From Bacteroidota bacterium (GTDB taxonomy: Bacteria > Bacteroidota > Bacteroidia > Bacteroidales > Lentimicrobiaceae), in assembly GCA_023434665.1 (NCBI GenBank), contig JAEYSM010000058.1, forward strand, positions 135,852 through 199,851: DNA of 64,000 nt, written 5' to 3'. Under the pieces are notes generated by a model. It saw nothing but the letters and a program-made list of their open reading frames with translations. It was not told the origin of the DNA and searched no databases. A program made the position numbers and the translations under genes. Numbering within the stretch: the stretch's first letter is position 1; the number at the start of each line of letters is the position of its first letter. Below, piece after piece: positions 16,194 to 25,290 of this stretch.

Positions 16194-16901
16194 TTAGCTG
16201 ATCCTTTTAGAATTTAACGAAATTGCCCATTTATTGAAACCGCAGTATGGGCATTCAATTTCTTGTTGTGTTTTTAGGAACTTTGTATATCCACATCTCG
16301 CACAAGAATGAAATCCTTCGGCAGGTATTTTGGAGAAACAATTGTCAAGTGTTTCTGGCAAAACCGGCAATCCTGGTTTTACTTCATCATCCTGATAGAA
16401 GAATACACTGATGCTCCCATTCACTTCCAGATAAGCAGATCTGATTTGCCCCAGATGCTCAACATGATCTTTTCGTAAGAAACTAAAAAACTCATCAAAT
16501 GAGATTGCCTGCGAATCGAGGTTATTATATTCCATTACATCATTTGAGAATAGCGTTACAGCTTTACCCTCAATGATCTTTTCAGCTTTTTCACTTTTCA
16601 CCGTCAGTTGGGTTAAACCACGGTACAGTAGTCCAATGACAGTGAAAACAACCAGAATTGGCAATAAACCAACATCTTCATAAAACATAGGATCGCCTGC
16701 AGCGGATCCTAAACCAATGATAATGGCAAGTTCAAAGAGAGAAAGTTCGTTGATGCTTCGCTTTCCCGAAAGCTTGAAGAAGACCAATATCAAAGCAAAC
16801 ATAATAAATGTGCGCATGGCAATTTCACCCAGAAATGACCATTCATAATTCTCAGGCAATAGGATTCTTCTTAAATCGAATCCTTCAACTTTCTCTTTCA
16901 T
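16194..16901 (-). CDS. DUF421 (YetF-type) membrane protein with C-terminal zinc ribbon
   Basis: 235 residues. Membrane helices at about 28-45, 56-75 and 80-97 are followed by the family's soluble region (about 100-185, with LDSQAISFDEFFSFLRK). The DUF421 core is recognisable from KLSGKRSINELSLFELAIII, close to the GKR-x-x-x-x-L-s-x-F-e consensus. Unlike the short members, it ends in a four-cysteine zinc ribbon (CARCGY ... CPYCGF, about 202-222). Function of the family is not established beyond membrane association. It converges with terC with stop codons touching. Confidence 0.8.
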   Translation of the reverse strand: MKEKVEGFDLRRILLPENYEWSFLGEIAMRTFIMFALILVFFKLSGKRSINELSLFELAIIIGLGSAAGDPMFYEDVGLLPILVVFTVIGLLYRGLTQLTVKSEKAEKIIEGKAVTLFSNDVMEYNNLDSQAISFDEFFSFLRKDHVEHLGQIRSAYLEVNGSISVFFYQDDEVKPGLPVLPETLDNCFSKIPAEGFHSCARCGYTKFLKTQQEIECPYCGFNKWAISLNSKRIS

Positions 16902-16963
16902 CTTATAGTTGAAAAGTACTAAACAAAAATAGTTATCATGTAAAAGCAGTGCATAAAATCTAA

Positions 16964-19525
16964 CTATACAGCATTACGCGTTGCATTTATATTTCCGAAG
17001 AGCGACCTCATTACTAGTTTTTCATAGATTTCGGTATGGGGTTCATCTTTCATTTGAATCTTCATGAGAGCGTATTGCTGAATAACCAACAATGGTAAAA
17101 CTATATTCTCACGTAATTTTATACTCTTGCGGCTCCGGGGATTATCTTCTAAAAGGACAACCATTTTAGATACTTTTAAAAGCATTTCACGAGTCAATTG
17201 AAATTCATCATATATGATGCGCCAGAACTCACCAAACTTCTCATCTTTCTCCATATACTTTGTGAGAGCCATGTTGGATTTGCTAATACTTTGCATGCTA
17301 TTGGATATCAATGCTCTAAAGAAGCCTGATCGTTCATAAAATTCAATACACTGCTGCAGATTGCCTTTTTCTTCTTGTTCTTTAAGTGCTGTTCCCAATC
17401 CGAAGAACCCGGGAACATTCTGTTTAAGCTGACTCCATGCTCCAACAAATGGTATTGCTCTTAAATCTTCAAAAATTAATTTACCATCGCCACTTCTTTT
17501 GGATGGGCGGCTGGTAATGTTGGCCATTCCATAGTATTTCAAAGTACTCCGTTCTTCAAGGAAAGGAACGAATAAAGGATGGTTCTTAAAATCATTATAT
17601 TTTTTATAGCCTGCCTGGGACATTTCATTCATTAGATTGCGATCATCATCAGAGATATCTTTTTCCGATTGATTAAATAAATTATTAGCAATGCCTGCTG
17701 CGACCAGATATCCAAGATTGTGGATTGCAGATTCTCTAAGCCCGTAATGGGAACTGATGGTTTGGCCCTGTAGAGTAAGTTGTATCTGTTTACTTTCAAC
17801 CTTGCTCCCCAGCGCTGAGTAGAAAAGATGGGCATTCCCTCCACCCCGGGCAGGTGGGCCTCCCCTACCATCAAAAAATATCACTTCAATTCCAGCTTGT
17901 CGTGAAATGGCTGTAATTTGTTCTTTGGCTATGAATATTGACCAGTTTGCTGTCAGATATCCACCATCTTTAGTGCCATCAGAAAAACCAAGCATCACGG
18001 TTTGCTTATTTCCTCTATTATGAAGATGGTTCATGTAATTGATATTTCCGTACAATTCTTTCATTGAAGACCCGGCGTTCATCAGATCATCTATGGTTTC
18101 AAATAGAGGGACTACATCAACCGTTGGACTCTCCCAACCGGTCATTTTGAAAATAGACAATACTTTCGCAACGTCAATTGCACCACGGCAATTACTTATA
18201 ATGTATCTGTTTGAGCCATATTCACCATTTGAAGCTTGTATTTGCCTCATAGCGCGAATGGATCCAATTGTATCTGCTGTAAGACTATTTTCCCATTCCT
18301 CATCCTTTAATTCAATTTCAGTCTTAAGAAGGGAATTCATTTGTTCTTCGGTGCTTTCATTTGCTATATGTAATGATTCGGTGGTAGAGTACTTATTGAA
18401 TATATCTTGGATTGAAGAGGTTATAATCCTGGAATCCTGCCTTATGTCGAGACTTGCAAAAAAATAACCAAATGTTGAAACTTTTCTTCTCAGACTCCTC
18501 AGTTGATCAAGGAATAAACCCTGGTGCTTTTCAATAATCGTTCTTTCAATTTCTGTCAATTGATTTATCAATTCATGAACAGTAAGAGATGATCCCTTTG
18601 CCGTGAGTTCTTCTTTTAATTTCTCTTCAATATTTTCGAGCTTGTCAAAAACTCCAACAAAACTTAGTCTTCTTTTCAGATTTTTTAATTCATCAATATA
18701 ACAACCGATAATGGAGGTTCTTAGCAATTCAGCGACCTTAAGCGTGGTATCAGAATCAACAAATGGATTTCCATCCCTGTCACCTCCGGGCCAAAAACCC
18801 AATGAAATTATCTGATTATTTTCGTCGATTTCATCTTTAGAAAGTTCTTCAACAGTTTCTATCAGATCACCAACAGCGTTATAGAAAATATTTGATAAAT
18901 ACCATTCTAAACGCAATGCCTCATTATAAGGAGTTGGTTTTTGTTTCCGGAAAAATGGAGTTTTGCTTAGTTGATGCATCAGATTCCTGACAGTGGATAT
19001 TTCTTTTGCAGCAATAGCTTTAGTCAAATCTGTGCTAATTGCGAGGATTTGACCCGGGTAAAACTGCGTAGGATGAGCAGTAAGGACAACTCTAATACCA
19101 AAGTTAGATAGAACATGACGCAGTTTCCATTGAAGATGGTCTTCTTTGACTCTTTGCATTAACTGATGCAAAGAGTTTGGACCATCAATCCGATGTATTT
19201 TATTATATGCAGCATCTTCAAGCGCATCAATCAACAATATTTGACGCTCAACATATTGGATGATCTGGAAAAGAAAATCAATACGTTGCCGAGGAACCAG
19301 ATCAGGGAGGTTTTTATCAAGAAAAGCACTTATAATTGTAATAGGATCCTTTCCTTCTGACAATCCCTTTTCGCATTCATCCCTTAATAATGGAAGAAGC
19401 ATACCTGTTTTGACCATTGAATCCATGGGAATTGTCAAAAACAGGTTTGTATAAAGATGAAAATTAAGTTCAACCAGTTCCTCAAATCTTTTTGCTATCG
19501 AATCATTCATCATTAAGAGTTTCAT
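16964..19525 (-). CDS. ppc: Phosphoenolpyruvate carboxylase, divergent type
   Basis: Carboxylates PEP to oxaloacetate, refilling the TCA cycle. 853 residues, slightly shorter than the E. coli enzyme (883). Core motifs in order: VLTAHPTQ with the essential histidine H151; GGDRDGNPFV (247-256); MLGFSDGTKDGG (511-522); FDGRGGPPARGGGNAH (551-566). Two deviations from the textbook motifs stand out: TAHPTE reads TAHPTQ, and the histidine of FHGRGG is aspartate (D552). The C-terminus RSLFGNINATRNAV also departs from the usual MRNTG ending, though it keeps an R-N pair. The start is uncertain between Met1, Met5 and Met6. It is a single gene with ompH genes upstream on the same strand behind a terminator. 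Confidence 0.88.
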   Translation of the reverse strand: MKLLMMNDSIAKRFEELVELNFHLYTNLFLTIPMDSMVKTGMLLPLLRDECEKGLSEGKDPITIISAFLDKNLPDLVPRQRIDFLFQIIQYVERQILLIDALEDAAYNKIHRIDGPNSLHQLMQRVKEDHLQWKLRHVLSNFGIRVVLTAHPTQFYPGQILAISTDLTKAIAAKEISTVRNLMHQLSKTPFFRKQKPTPYNEALRLEWYLSNIFYNAVGDLIETVEELSKDEIDENNQIISLGFWPGGDRDGNPFVDSDTTLKVAELLRTSIIGCYIDELKNLKRRLSFVGVFDKLENIEEKLKEELTAKGSSLTVHELINQLTEIERTIIEKHQGLFLDQLRSLRRKVSTFGYFFASLDIRQDSRIITSSIQDIFNKYSTTESLHIANESTEEQMNSLLKTEIELKDEEWENSLTADTIGSIRAMRQIQASNGEYGSNRYIISNCRGAIDVAKVLSIFKMTGWESPTVDVVPLFETIDDLMNAGSSMKELYGNINYMNHLHNRGNKQTVMLGFSDGTKDGGYLTANWSIFIAKEQITAISRQAGIEVIFFDGRGGPPARGGGNAHLFYSALGSKVESKQIQLTLQGQTISSHYGLRESAIHNLGYLVAAGIANNLFNQSEKDISDDDRNLMNEMSQAGYKKYNDFKNHPLFVPFLEERSTLKYYGMANITSRPSKRSGDGKLIFEDLRAIPFVGAWSQLKQNVPGFFGLGTALKEQEEKGNLQQCIEFYERSGFFRALISNSMQSISKSNMALTKYMEKDEKFGEFWRIIYDEFQLTREMLLKVSKMVVLLEDNPRSRKSIKLRENIVLPLLVIQQYALMKIQMKDEPHTEIYEKLVMRSLFGNINATRNAV

Positions 19526-19562
19526 TAGAATTATAACGAAACTTCTGATAAACAGTTCAGCT

Positions 19563-19591
19563 AAAAAAAAAGCTGTTCAAATTGAACAGCT
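19563..19591 (-). terminator. Rho-independent terminator after the second ompH gene
   Basis: On the minus strand, stem AGCTGTTCAA / TTGAACAGCT (19591-19582 with 19580-19571), then a run of eight or more T. It ends the uppS-bamA-ompH-ompH transcript ahead of ppc. Confidence 0.85.
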
Positions 19592-19613
19592 TTCAGATAT
19601 TTCTTTTTGTAGG

Positions 19614-20129
19614 TTACTTCAGGTTTAGCTTTTTCTTGACAAGAGCCATGATATCATCGGCAGGTTCAGTGTAAAGCAATAAACCTTCAGTAGAATTGAA
19701 AATGAAAGTAAAGCCATTTTCTTTAGCAACATCTCTAACGGCAGCACGTGCACGTTCAATGATAGGTGCAGTAAGCTCATTTTCTTTAGCCATCAGTTCT
19801 TCCTGTGCAGTTTGTTGAAATTCCTGTATGCGGCGTTGCAGATCAATAATTTCCTTTTCTTTTGTTTGCTTGATTATACTCGACATTGTTGCCTGGTTAT
19901 TTTGGTAATCAGTCAACTTTGATTCATATTCAGTCTGCATTGTCTGGAATTGGGATTGTAATTGTTCCTGAAAAGCTGCAAATGCTGTTCTGATAGTATC
20001 CTGACCTGGCATCTGCTCATATAATTGTGCAAAGTTGATATGACCAAATTTCTGCGATTTCTGGGCATTAGCTTGGAATGCAACGCCTACGATCATTATT
20101 ACGAGGAAGAATCTAATAAATTGTTTCAT
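19614..20129 (-). CDS. OmpH/Skp-family periplasmic chaperone (distal copy)
   Basis: 171-residue secreted protein. Signal peptide 1-22 ending in QANAQ; then the Skp-like arrangement of a short beta segment (KFGHINFAQLYEQMPG), a long charged coiled coil (about 45-125, rich in Gln/Glu, with EKEIIDLQRRIQEFQQTAQEEL) and a C-terminal beta segment containing FTFIFNSTEGLLLYTEP. Skp-like proteins hold unfolded outer-membrane proteins for the Bam complex, which agrees with bamA two genes upstream. It has its own promoter 36 bases before the ATG, so it may be made in excess over its paralogue. Confidence 0.9.
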   Translation of the reverse strand: MKQFIRFFLVIMIVGVAFQANAQKSQKFGHINFAQLYEQMPGQDTIRTAFAAFQEQLQSQFQTMQTEYESKLTDYQNNQATMSSIIKQTKEKEIIDLQRRIQEFQQTAQEELMAKENELTAPIIERARAAVRDVAKENGFTFIFNSTEGLLLYTEPADDIMALVKKKLNLK

Positions 20130-20164
20130 TGTAATCGTTATAAGTTTGATAATTTTAAGATGTG

Positions 20165-20194
20165 CAAAAATAGTAATTAATGTGTAATATCAAA
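20165..20194 (-). promoter_or_regulatory. Promoter for the distal ompH gene
   Basis: Minus strand TTTG (20194-20191), 18 bases, TATTTTTG (20172-20165, exact TAnnTTTG). It lies in the 132-base gap between the two ompH genes, with a predicted leader of about 30 bases. Confidence 0.65.
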
Positions 20195-20261
20195 TAGCAC
20201 TATAACACAATATTTAATTAGTATCAGGATTTAGTTCCTTGAAATTCAGGTATTGCAGAGA

Positions 20262-20789
20262 TTATTGCCTTGTTTGGTAGGAATATCCCATTTTATCCAG
20301 AACTTCTTCACTGATGTCAAAACGCGGATTGGTATACATCATCGAAACACTGCCTGCTTTATCAAAAATTACAGCATAATTTTCAGAAGCAGCTAGAGAT
20401 TCAAGAGCAGAAGCTATTTTTTCCTGAATTGGTTTAATTAATTCCTCACGACGTTTAAAAAGATCGCCTTCAGTTCCAAATCGTTGTTTTTGGAGGTCTT
20501 TAGCAGCTTTCTCGAGGTTAATGATTTCTTGCTCTCTTTTTGTTCTGATGTCATCTGGCAATAGAACAGCCTCGGCTGTGAATTTCTTATAAAGCTGATC
20601 GATTTCAGTAAACTTGGCTTCAATTTCCTTTTGCCATTGCATACTTAATTCATCCACTTCTTTCTTTGCATCAGCGTATTCCGGAATGTTCTCAAGAATA
20701 AATTCACTATCAATGTAAGCAAATTTTTGGGCTAAAGCTGCAGTTGTTGATACAATTACAACAGTTAAAACTAATAATAAGCGTTTCAT
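20262..20789 (-). CDS. OmpH/Skp-family periplasmic chaperone (proximal copy)
   Basis: 175 residues. Signal peptide 1-20 (ending ALAQ), then KFAYIDSEFILENIPEYADA, the conserved OmpH start, a long coiled coil (about 45-130) and a terminal strand ENYAVIFDKAGSVSMMYTNP. A paralogue of the next gene. It follows bamA by 74 bases on the same strand, which supports a chaperone role in outer-membrane protein biogenesis. It has an unusually good Shine-Dalgarno sequence for this phylum. Confidence 0.9.
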   Translation of the reverse strand: MKRLLLVLTVVIVSTTAALAQKFAYIDSEFILENIPEYADAKKEVDELSMQWQKEIEAKFTEIDQLYKKFTAEAVLLPDDIRTKREQEIINLEKAAKDLQKQRFGTEGDLFKRREELIKPIQEKIASALESLAASENYAVIFDKAGSVSMMYTNPRFDISEEVLDKMGYSYQTRQ

Positions 20790-20793
20790 GGTG

Positions 20794-20800
20794 TCCTCCT
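20794..20800 (-). promoter_or_regulatory. Strong Shine-Dalgarno sequence for the proximal ompH gene
   Basis: AGGAGGA on the minus strand, four bases before the ATG at 20789. Such sites are rare in Bacteroidota; none of the other starts checked in this window has a comparable one. Confidence 0.6.
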
Positions 20801-20863
20801 GTTTTTTTGAGGTTAATTTATTTCTTCAAAATGATTAACAAAAAACCTGCCATAAAATTGGCA

Positions 20864-23494
20864 CTAATCTATACTCTGGTTGATGGAGAAATGGAATTGT
20901 CCTTTGTTGGCAGAAGGAATTCCAGGAATTTCATCAAAACCGTATCCCCAATCAAGACCTAGCAATCCAAACATTGGCAGAAACACCCTAACACCAATAC
21001 CCGCTGACCTTTTAAGCCCGAATGGATTAAACTCTTTGAATTCTTTCCAGGCATTTCCGGCTTCTACAAAGGCGAGGGCATAAATTGTAGCACTAGGATT
21101 GAGCGACAACGGATACCTCAATTCGAGTGTACTCTTGTTATATATTGTTCCTCCCACATTACGGTTCTTATAGTAATCAGGTGTAATACTTTCATTGGCA
21201 TAACCGCGCATTCCAATTATTTCCCTGCCATCAAGGTTCATAGTTCCTGATAATCCATCACCACCCAGATAGAATCTGTCAAATGGTGTTACTCCTATGT
21301 CGTTGTTATACAAACCCAGGAAGCCATATCTTACTCTTGTACTAAGAACCAAATTACCAATAACCTGACGATACAATGAGAAGCTAAATTTCCATTTATG
21401 ATATTCTAACCACTCAAATTTCTCATCTTCGGTCATTTTGGTATAATCCTTATTGTTGAAAAGTGAATATGGTGGTGTGGCATCAATGCTTAGAGAAACC
21501 TCAGAGCCTGATCTTTGGAATATAGGACTATCTATTGAGTTTCGGGCAAACGTAATTCCATAACTGAAGTTTCTGAATGTACCTGTACCTGACCCTATGG
21601 AAATAATGTTTCTGTAATTTTTAAGTCTGTAATTTTTAAATGACACATTTTGGAATAATGTAAAGTAATCATCTGGCCATTCAAGTCTTTTACCAAGCAT
21701 GAAATTCAAACCATCCATCATAAAGGAATAGTAAAACTCACTATTCTTATCAATTCCATTAGAAATGAGAGAGTGGTAATAGCTAACGGTGAATGAATTG
21801 GGCTTACGACCACCAAGCCAAGGTTCAGTAAATGATGCACTATAGGAAATATAACCTTTGCCATAAGATGACAGACGAATAGCGAGCTTTTGTCCGTCGC
21901 CTGAAGGAATTGGCCTCCAGGCTTCTTTCTTAAAAAGATTCCTTGCCGAGAAATTATTAAATGATAATCCAAGCGTACCTACCACTCTTCCATATCCCCA
22001 TCCTCCTGAAAGTTCAATCTGGTCGGATGATGTTTCTTCCACTTTATATTCAATATCGACTGTACCATCAGCAGCATTTGGAATGGGCGTTGGAACGATC
22101 TTTTCAGGATCAAAATACTTTAACTGGGCAAGTTCCCTGGTGGTCCTGATGATATCAGACCTGCTGAACAATTGACCGGGACGTGTTCTTAATTCACGCA
22201 TAACAACGTGATCATTTGTTCGGGTATTTCCTTTGACGGTAACCTTATTGATAGTAGCTTGTTTCCCTTCCCTTATGCGCATTTCAAGGTCGATAGTATC
22301 ATTAACCACATTAGTTTCAACAGGAATTACTGAGAAGAATAAGTAGCCATCATCCAGGTACAATGTGCTCACATCAATTCCATTGGGATTGTATGTTAAG
22401 TTGGCTTCGAGTTCCTTTTGATTATAGACATCGCCCTTGCTGATCTTTAGTACATTGTTTAACTGTTCTGAAGAATATTTTGTATTACCGATCCAAGTAA
22501 TGTCTCCAAAATAGTACCTGTTTCCTTCGTTCACGTGAATATCAAGTGTCACATTCCTGTTATCACCTGCCGGATAAAGACTATCTTTTACGACAATAGC
22601 ATCTCTGAAACCATCTTCATTGTAACGGGCAATCAATAAGTTAAGGTCCTCTTTATATTTATCTCTTATAAATTTCGATGATTTGAAAATTCTGAATTTC
22701 AAATGATCATTGACCGTAGTGGTTGTAAAATTATAAATGGAATCAAAGCTAAAGGTCATTAATTGACCTGGTAGTCCGAATATAAATTTGTCGATAATTT
22801 TAAATGGTTCGATAGCACCCTTTTCTTTAGTTTCTTTGAGTGCTGATTTTAGCTGTGTATCAGTAAGTTTGTTATTACCGACAATATTAATTTTATTGAT
22901 TCTGACTCTTGAACCTTTATCTACATTAATTACGAGAGAAACGTCATTTGCCCGGGCAGAATCTCTGGACTGTTCAATATCGACTTTAGTATTAAGGAAA
23001 CCTTTCCCTGTGAAATGGTTTCTGATGATATTTGATGTGCGGATCAGAACGTTCTCAGTGACTACATCATTTCTGACAAGTTTAATTTTTTCACGTAAAT
23101 CATCAGCTTCGGACTTTCTGATTCCTTTAAATGAAAATTTAGCAAGACGCGGACGTTCTTTAAGATTAATATTAAGGAATATTAAATCGTCGGAAATTTT
23201 TGTAGAAGTTATACTTATATCTTCAAACAATCCCTGATTCCAGAGTTTATCTATTGCTTTTCTGATTTTGTCACCAGGTATTTCCACTCTTTCTGCTACC
23301 TGTAATCCTGAGAGCATGACAATAACATTATGATCCAGATATTCAACTCCAGTAACAGAAATGCCCCCGATAATATATTCTTTAGGAGCTGAGTAGTCGA
23401 ATTGATTCAGATCATCGCCCAGTCGGATTTGTGCTGAAGCAGTAAATGAAAGAAAGAACAGGATAATGGCAAGGAGGCGATGGTTCAATTTCAT
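20864..23494 (-). CDS. bamA: Outer membrane protein assembly factor BamA
   Basis: Omp85 insertase that folds beta-barrel proteins into the outer membrane. 876 residues, the usual size. Signal peptide 1-21 (SFTASAQ); POTRA domains occupy roughly residues 40-490, with typical repeats such as KINIVGNNKLTDTQLKSALK and INKVTVKGNTRTNDHVVMRE; the 16-strand barrel follows, with ELSGGWGYGRVVGTLGLSFNN at its start, the loop motif GMRGYANES (the VRGF/Y position) and a C-terminal strand QFHFSINQSID. The gene begins directly after the uppS stop and is followed by two ompH genes, the standard order in the phylum. Confidence 0.96.
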   Translation of the reverse strand: MKLNHRLLAIILFFLSFTASAQIRLGDDLNQFDYSAPKEYIIGGISVTGVEYLDHNVIVMLSGLQVAERVEIPGDKIRKAIDKLWNQGLFEDISITSTKISDDLIFLNINLKERPRLAKFSFKGIRKSEADDLREKIKLVRNDVVTENVLIRTSNIIRNHFTGKGFLNTKVDIEQSRDSARANDVSLVINVDKGSRVRINKINIVGNNKLTDTQLKSALKETKEKGAIEPFKIIDKFIFGLPGQLMTFSFDSIYNFTTTTVNDHLKFRIFKSSKFIRDKYKEDLNLLIARYNEDGFRDAIVVKDSLYPAGDNRNVTLDIHVNEGNRYYFGDITWIGNTKYSSEQLNNVLKISKGDVYNQKELEANLTYNPNGIDVSTLYLDDGYLFFSVIPVETNVVNDTIDLEMRIREGKQATINKVTVKGNTRTNDHVVMRELRTRPGQLFSRSDIIRTTRELAQLKYFDPEKIVPTPIPNAADGTVDIEYKVEETSSDQIELSGGWGYGRVVGTLGLSFNNFSARNLFKKEAWRPIPSGDGQKLAIRLSSYGKGYISYSASFTEPWLGGRKPNSFTVSYYHSLISNGIDKNSEFYYSFMMDGLNFMLGKRLEWPDDYFTLFQNVSFKNYRLKNYRNIISIGSGTGTFRNFSYGITFARNSIDSPIFQRSGSEVSLSIDATPPYSLFNNKDYTKMTEDEKFEWLEYHKWKFSFSLYRQVIGNLVLSTRVRYGFLGLYNNDIGVTPFDRFYLGGDGLSGTMNLDGREIIGMRGYANESITPDYYKNRNVGGTIYNKSTLELRYPLSLNPSATIYALAFVEAGNAWKEFKEFNPFGLKRSAGIGVRVFLPMFGLLGLDWGYGFDEIPGIPSANKGQFHFSINQSID

Positions 23495-24247
23495 TTATTG
23501 GGTTGCTTGATTTAATTGTTCACTAATCATTCCAAAACGTCTTTCACGGTTCTGGAAATTTGTAATAGCTTCATAAAGGTCCTTTTCTCTGAAATCAGGC
23601 CAAAAAACCTTTGTAAAATATAGTTCAGCATAGGCTATTTGCCATAGCAGAAAATTGCTTATCCTGTTTTCTCCCCCTGTTCTTATGAGCAATTCGGGAT
23701 CAGGTATACCAGCAGTACTTAAGTTATTTCCTATAACTTCACTTGTAATGTCTACCGGATTTATTTTGCCCTCAGATATCTGTGCTGCAATCTTTTTGGT
23801 TGCTTCAACCAATTCCCACTTACCACTATAGTTTAAAGCGAGTATAAGATCCATACGATTATTACCAGACGTTTTACCTATTGTCTCCATCAATTGTTGG
23901 TGACAACTGGGTTTGAGTCCTGACAAATCACCTATGGCTCTAAGTCTGACATTATTCTTCATTAGAGTATCAAGTTCTTCACTGAGAGTGTGGACCAAAA
24001 GATCCATCAGAGCATCTACTTCATATTGAGGTCTTTTCCAGTTTTCGGTAGAAAAGGCATATAATGTTAAATATCTTATTCCCAATTCAGCAGCTGAAGT
24101 AGTAATATTGCGAACTGATTCAACACCATGTTGATGCCCCACCACTCTGTCTTCACCTCGTTTCTTCGCCCACCTTCCGTTACCATCCATAATTATGGCG
24201 ATATGTTTAGGTAAACGTGAGGTGTCTATTTTGCTCTTATAATCCAT
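23495..24247 (-). CDS. uppS: Isoprenyl transferase (undecaprenyl diphosphate synthase)
   Basis: Cis-prenyltransferase making the C55 carrier lipid for peptidoglycan and O-antigen. 250 residues, normal length. Catalytic aspartate D21 in IIMDGNGRWAKKRG; further conserved blocks GHQHGVESVRNI, YLTLYAFSTENWKRP and LLIRTGGENRISNFLLWQ, and the C-terminal FWPDFREKDL. The bamA ATG follows its stop without a gap, so the two are co-transcribed. Coupling of carrier-lipid and outer-membrane genes is usual in this phylum. Confidence 0.96.
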   Translation of the reverse strand: MDYKSKIDTSRLPKHIAIIMDGNGRWAKKRGEDRVVGHQHGVESVRNITTSAAELGIRYLTLYAFSTENWKRPQYEVDALMDLLVHTLSEELDTLMKNNVRLRAIGDLSGLKPSCHQQLMETIGKTSGNNRMDLILALNYSGKWELVEATKKIAAQISEGKINPVDITSEVIGNNLSTAGIPDPELLIRTGGENRISNFLLWQIAYAELYFTKVFWPDFREKDLYEAITNFQNRERRFGMISEQLNQATQ

Positions 24248-24323
24248 GTTGTCAGAATCGGATAAAATTAGGCAGTTATCTGAATTACTTGCTTTTATAT
24301 GCTGTTAATTATTGTTAATCTAA

Positions 24324-25205
24324 TTATAAAAAAGTGTTAAGACACTTTTTGTGTCCACCGTAATTTATTTTAATTGAAAGACTTACGCCCGCCATAGAAT
24401 ACCAGTCATTATGTTCCGGATTACCACGCTGCATATGAGGACTATGACTAAGGGTCGGGTCAGAAGCTATAACGTAAACTGGAGGATTACTGTCTGAACT
24501 CCAATCAGTACCTTCAAGATAATAATTTGTGCTGACATCATCCAGATAATCTGTAAAAGCTTTATGCATGGCCCAATGCAAGGATAATCCGAGTCGATCA
24601 TTGATGCTGTATTTAAAACCAATACCAAATGGAATATTAAACGCTATTCTGCCATACTCCCGTTCTGGATAAAGCTTTTCGCCATCACTGTTTACTTCAT
24701 TCTGACCTTCAGTACCTAATGGTCTTAATTCTACATCATTAGTCAGACTTATTGGATTGAATAAAGTTACACCTGCTCCGGCAAACATATATGGGGTGAA
24801 ATAATTTCTGAGGCTGCCGATAAAGTATTCAAAAAGATTGAATTCGAATTGAACAGAAATATCAGTAATGTTGCTTTTAAAATTAAGATTTCGATCGGGA
24901 ACATAACCTGAAACCTGATCATCTCCCTGCACCATAGCCAAAGAAAATGCACCCTTAATTGCTAATCGTTCATTGAAGTTATGTCTGACAAAAGCACCAA
25001 AGGCTGGTTGAGTCATTAAAAATTGTTTCCCCGGATTCAGGTCGCCCAGATAGTAAGATCCGCCACCAAAAATACCTATCTCACCATAACCCTGAGGATA
25101 TACTTTGCTGTTAATCGCAACAACGAAAAACAGCAAGAGTAGCTTACCCGACATTGATTTGGTTATGCAGCAATTTTTTCTCGATGTAAAGTCCATGATT
25201 TTCAA
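24324..25205 (-). CDS. DUF6089-type outer membrane beta-barrel protein
   Basis: 293 residues with a secretion signal and an eight-strand-like barrel pattern (alternating aromatic/hydrophobic residues: GEIGIFGGGSYYLGDLNP, FNIPFGIGFKYSINDRLGL). In related genomes a DUF6089 gene sits between nadK and uppS, as here, which is the main reason for the name. The signal peptide MSGKLLLLFFVVAINS starts at the Met encoded at 25154, so the Met codons at 25205 or 25196 would give an extended N-region; the true start is open. Function is unknown; a structural or Bam-linked outer-membrane role is possible. Confidence 0.75.
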   Translation of the reverse strand: MKIMDFTSRKNCCITKSMSGKLLLLFFVVAINSKVYPQGYGEIGIFGGGSYYLGDLNPGKQFLMTQPAFGAFVRHNFNERLAIKGAFSLAMVQGDDQVSGYVPDRNLNFKSNITDISVQFEFNLFEYFIGSLRNYFTPYMFAGAGVTLFNPISLTNDVELRPLGTEGQNEVNSDGEKLYPEREYGRIAFNIPFGIGFKYSINDRLGLSLHWAMHKAFTDYLDDVSTNYYLEGTDWSSDSNPPVYVIASDPTLSHSPHMQRGNPEHNDWYSMAGVSLSIKINYGGHKKCLNTFL

Positions 25206-25245
25206 TTATAATCAGTTAGCGGCTGATAAACATCTGTTCGAGGTG

Positions 25246-25276
25246 CAAAAATAGCAAAAAACCGACTGCGGCCAAC
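25246..25276 (-). promoter_or_regulatory. Promoter for the DUF6089-uppS-bamA run
   Basis: Minus strand GTTG (25276-25273), 19 bases, TATTTTTG (25253-25246, exact TAnnTTTG). Three of four -33 bases match. Confidence 0.55.
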
Positions 25277-25290
25277 AGAAGGTAATTGAC

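Noticed and set aside
18039..18467. 142-codon open frame antisense to ppc
   Set aside because: A shadow of the ppc frame with no motif or start signal.
22788..23237. 149-codon open frame antisense to bamA
   Set aside because: A shadow of the POTRA region of bamA; low-complexity Leu/Ser-rich translation and no supporting context.
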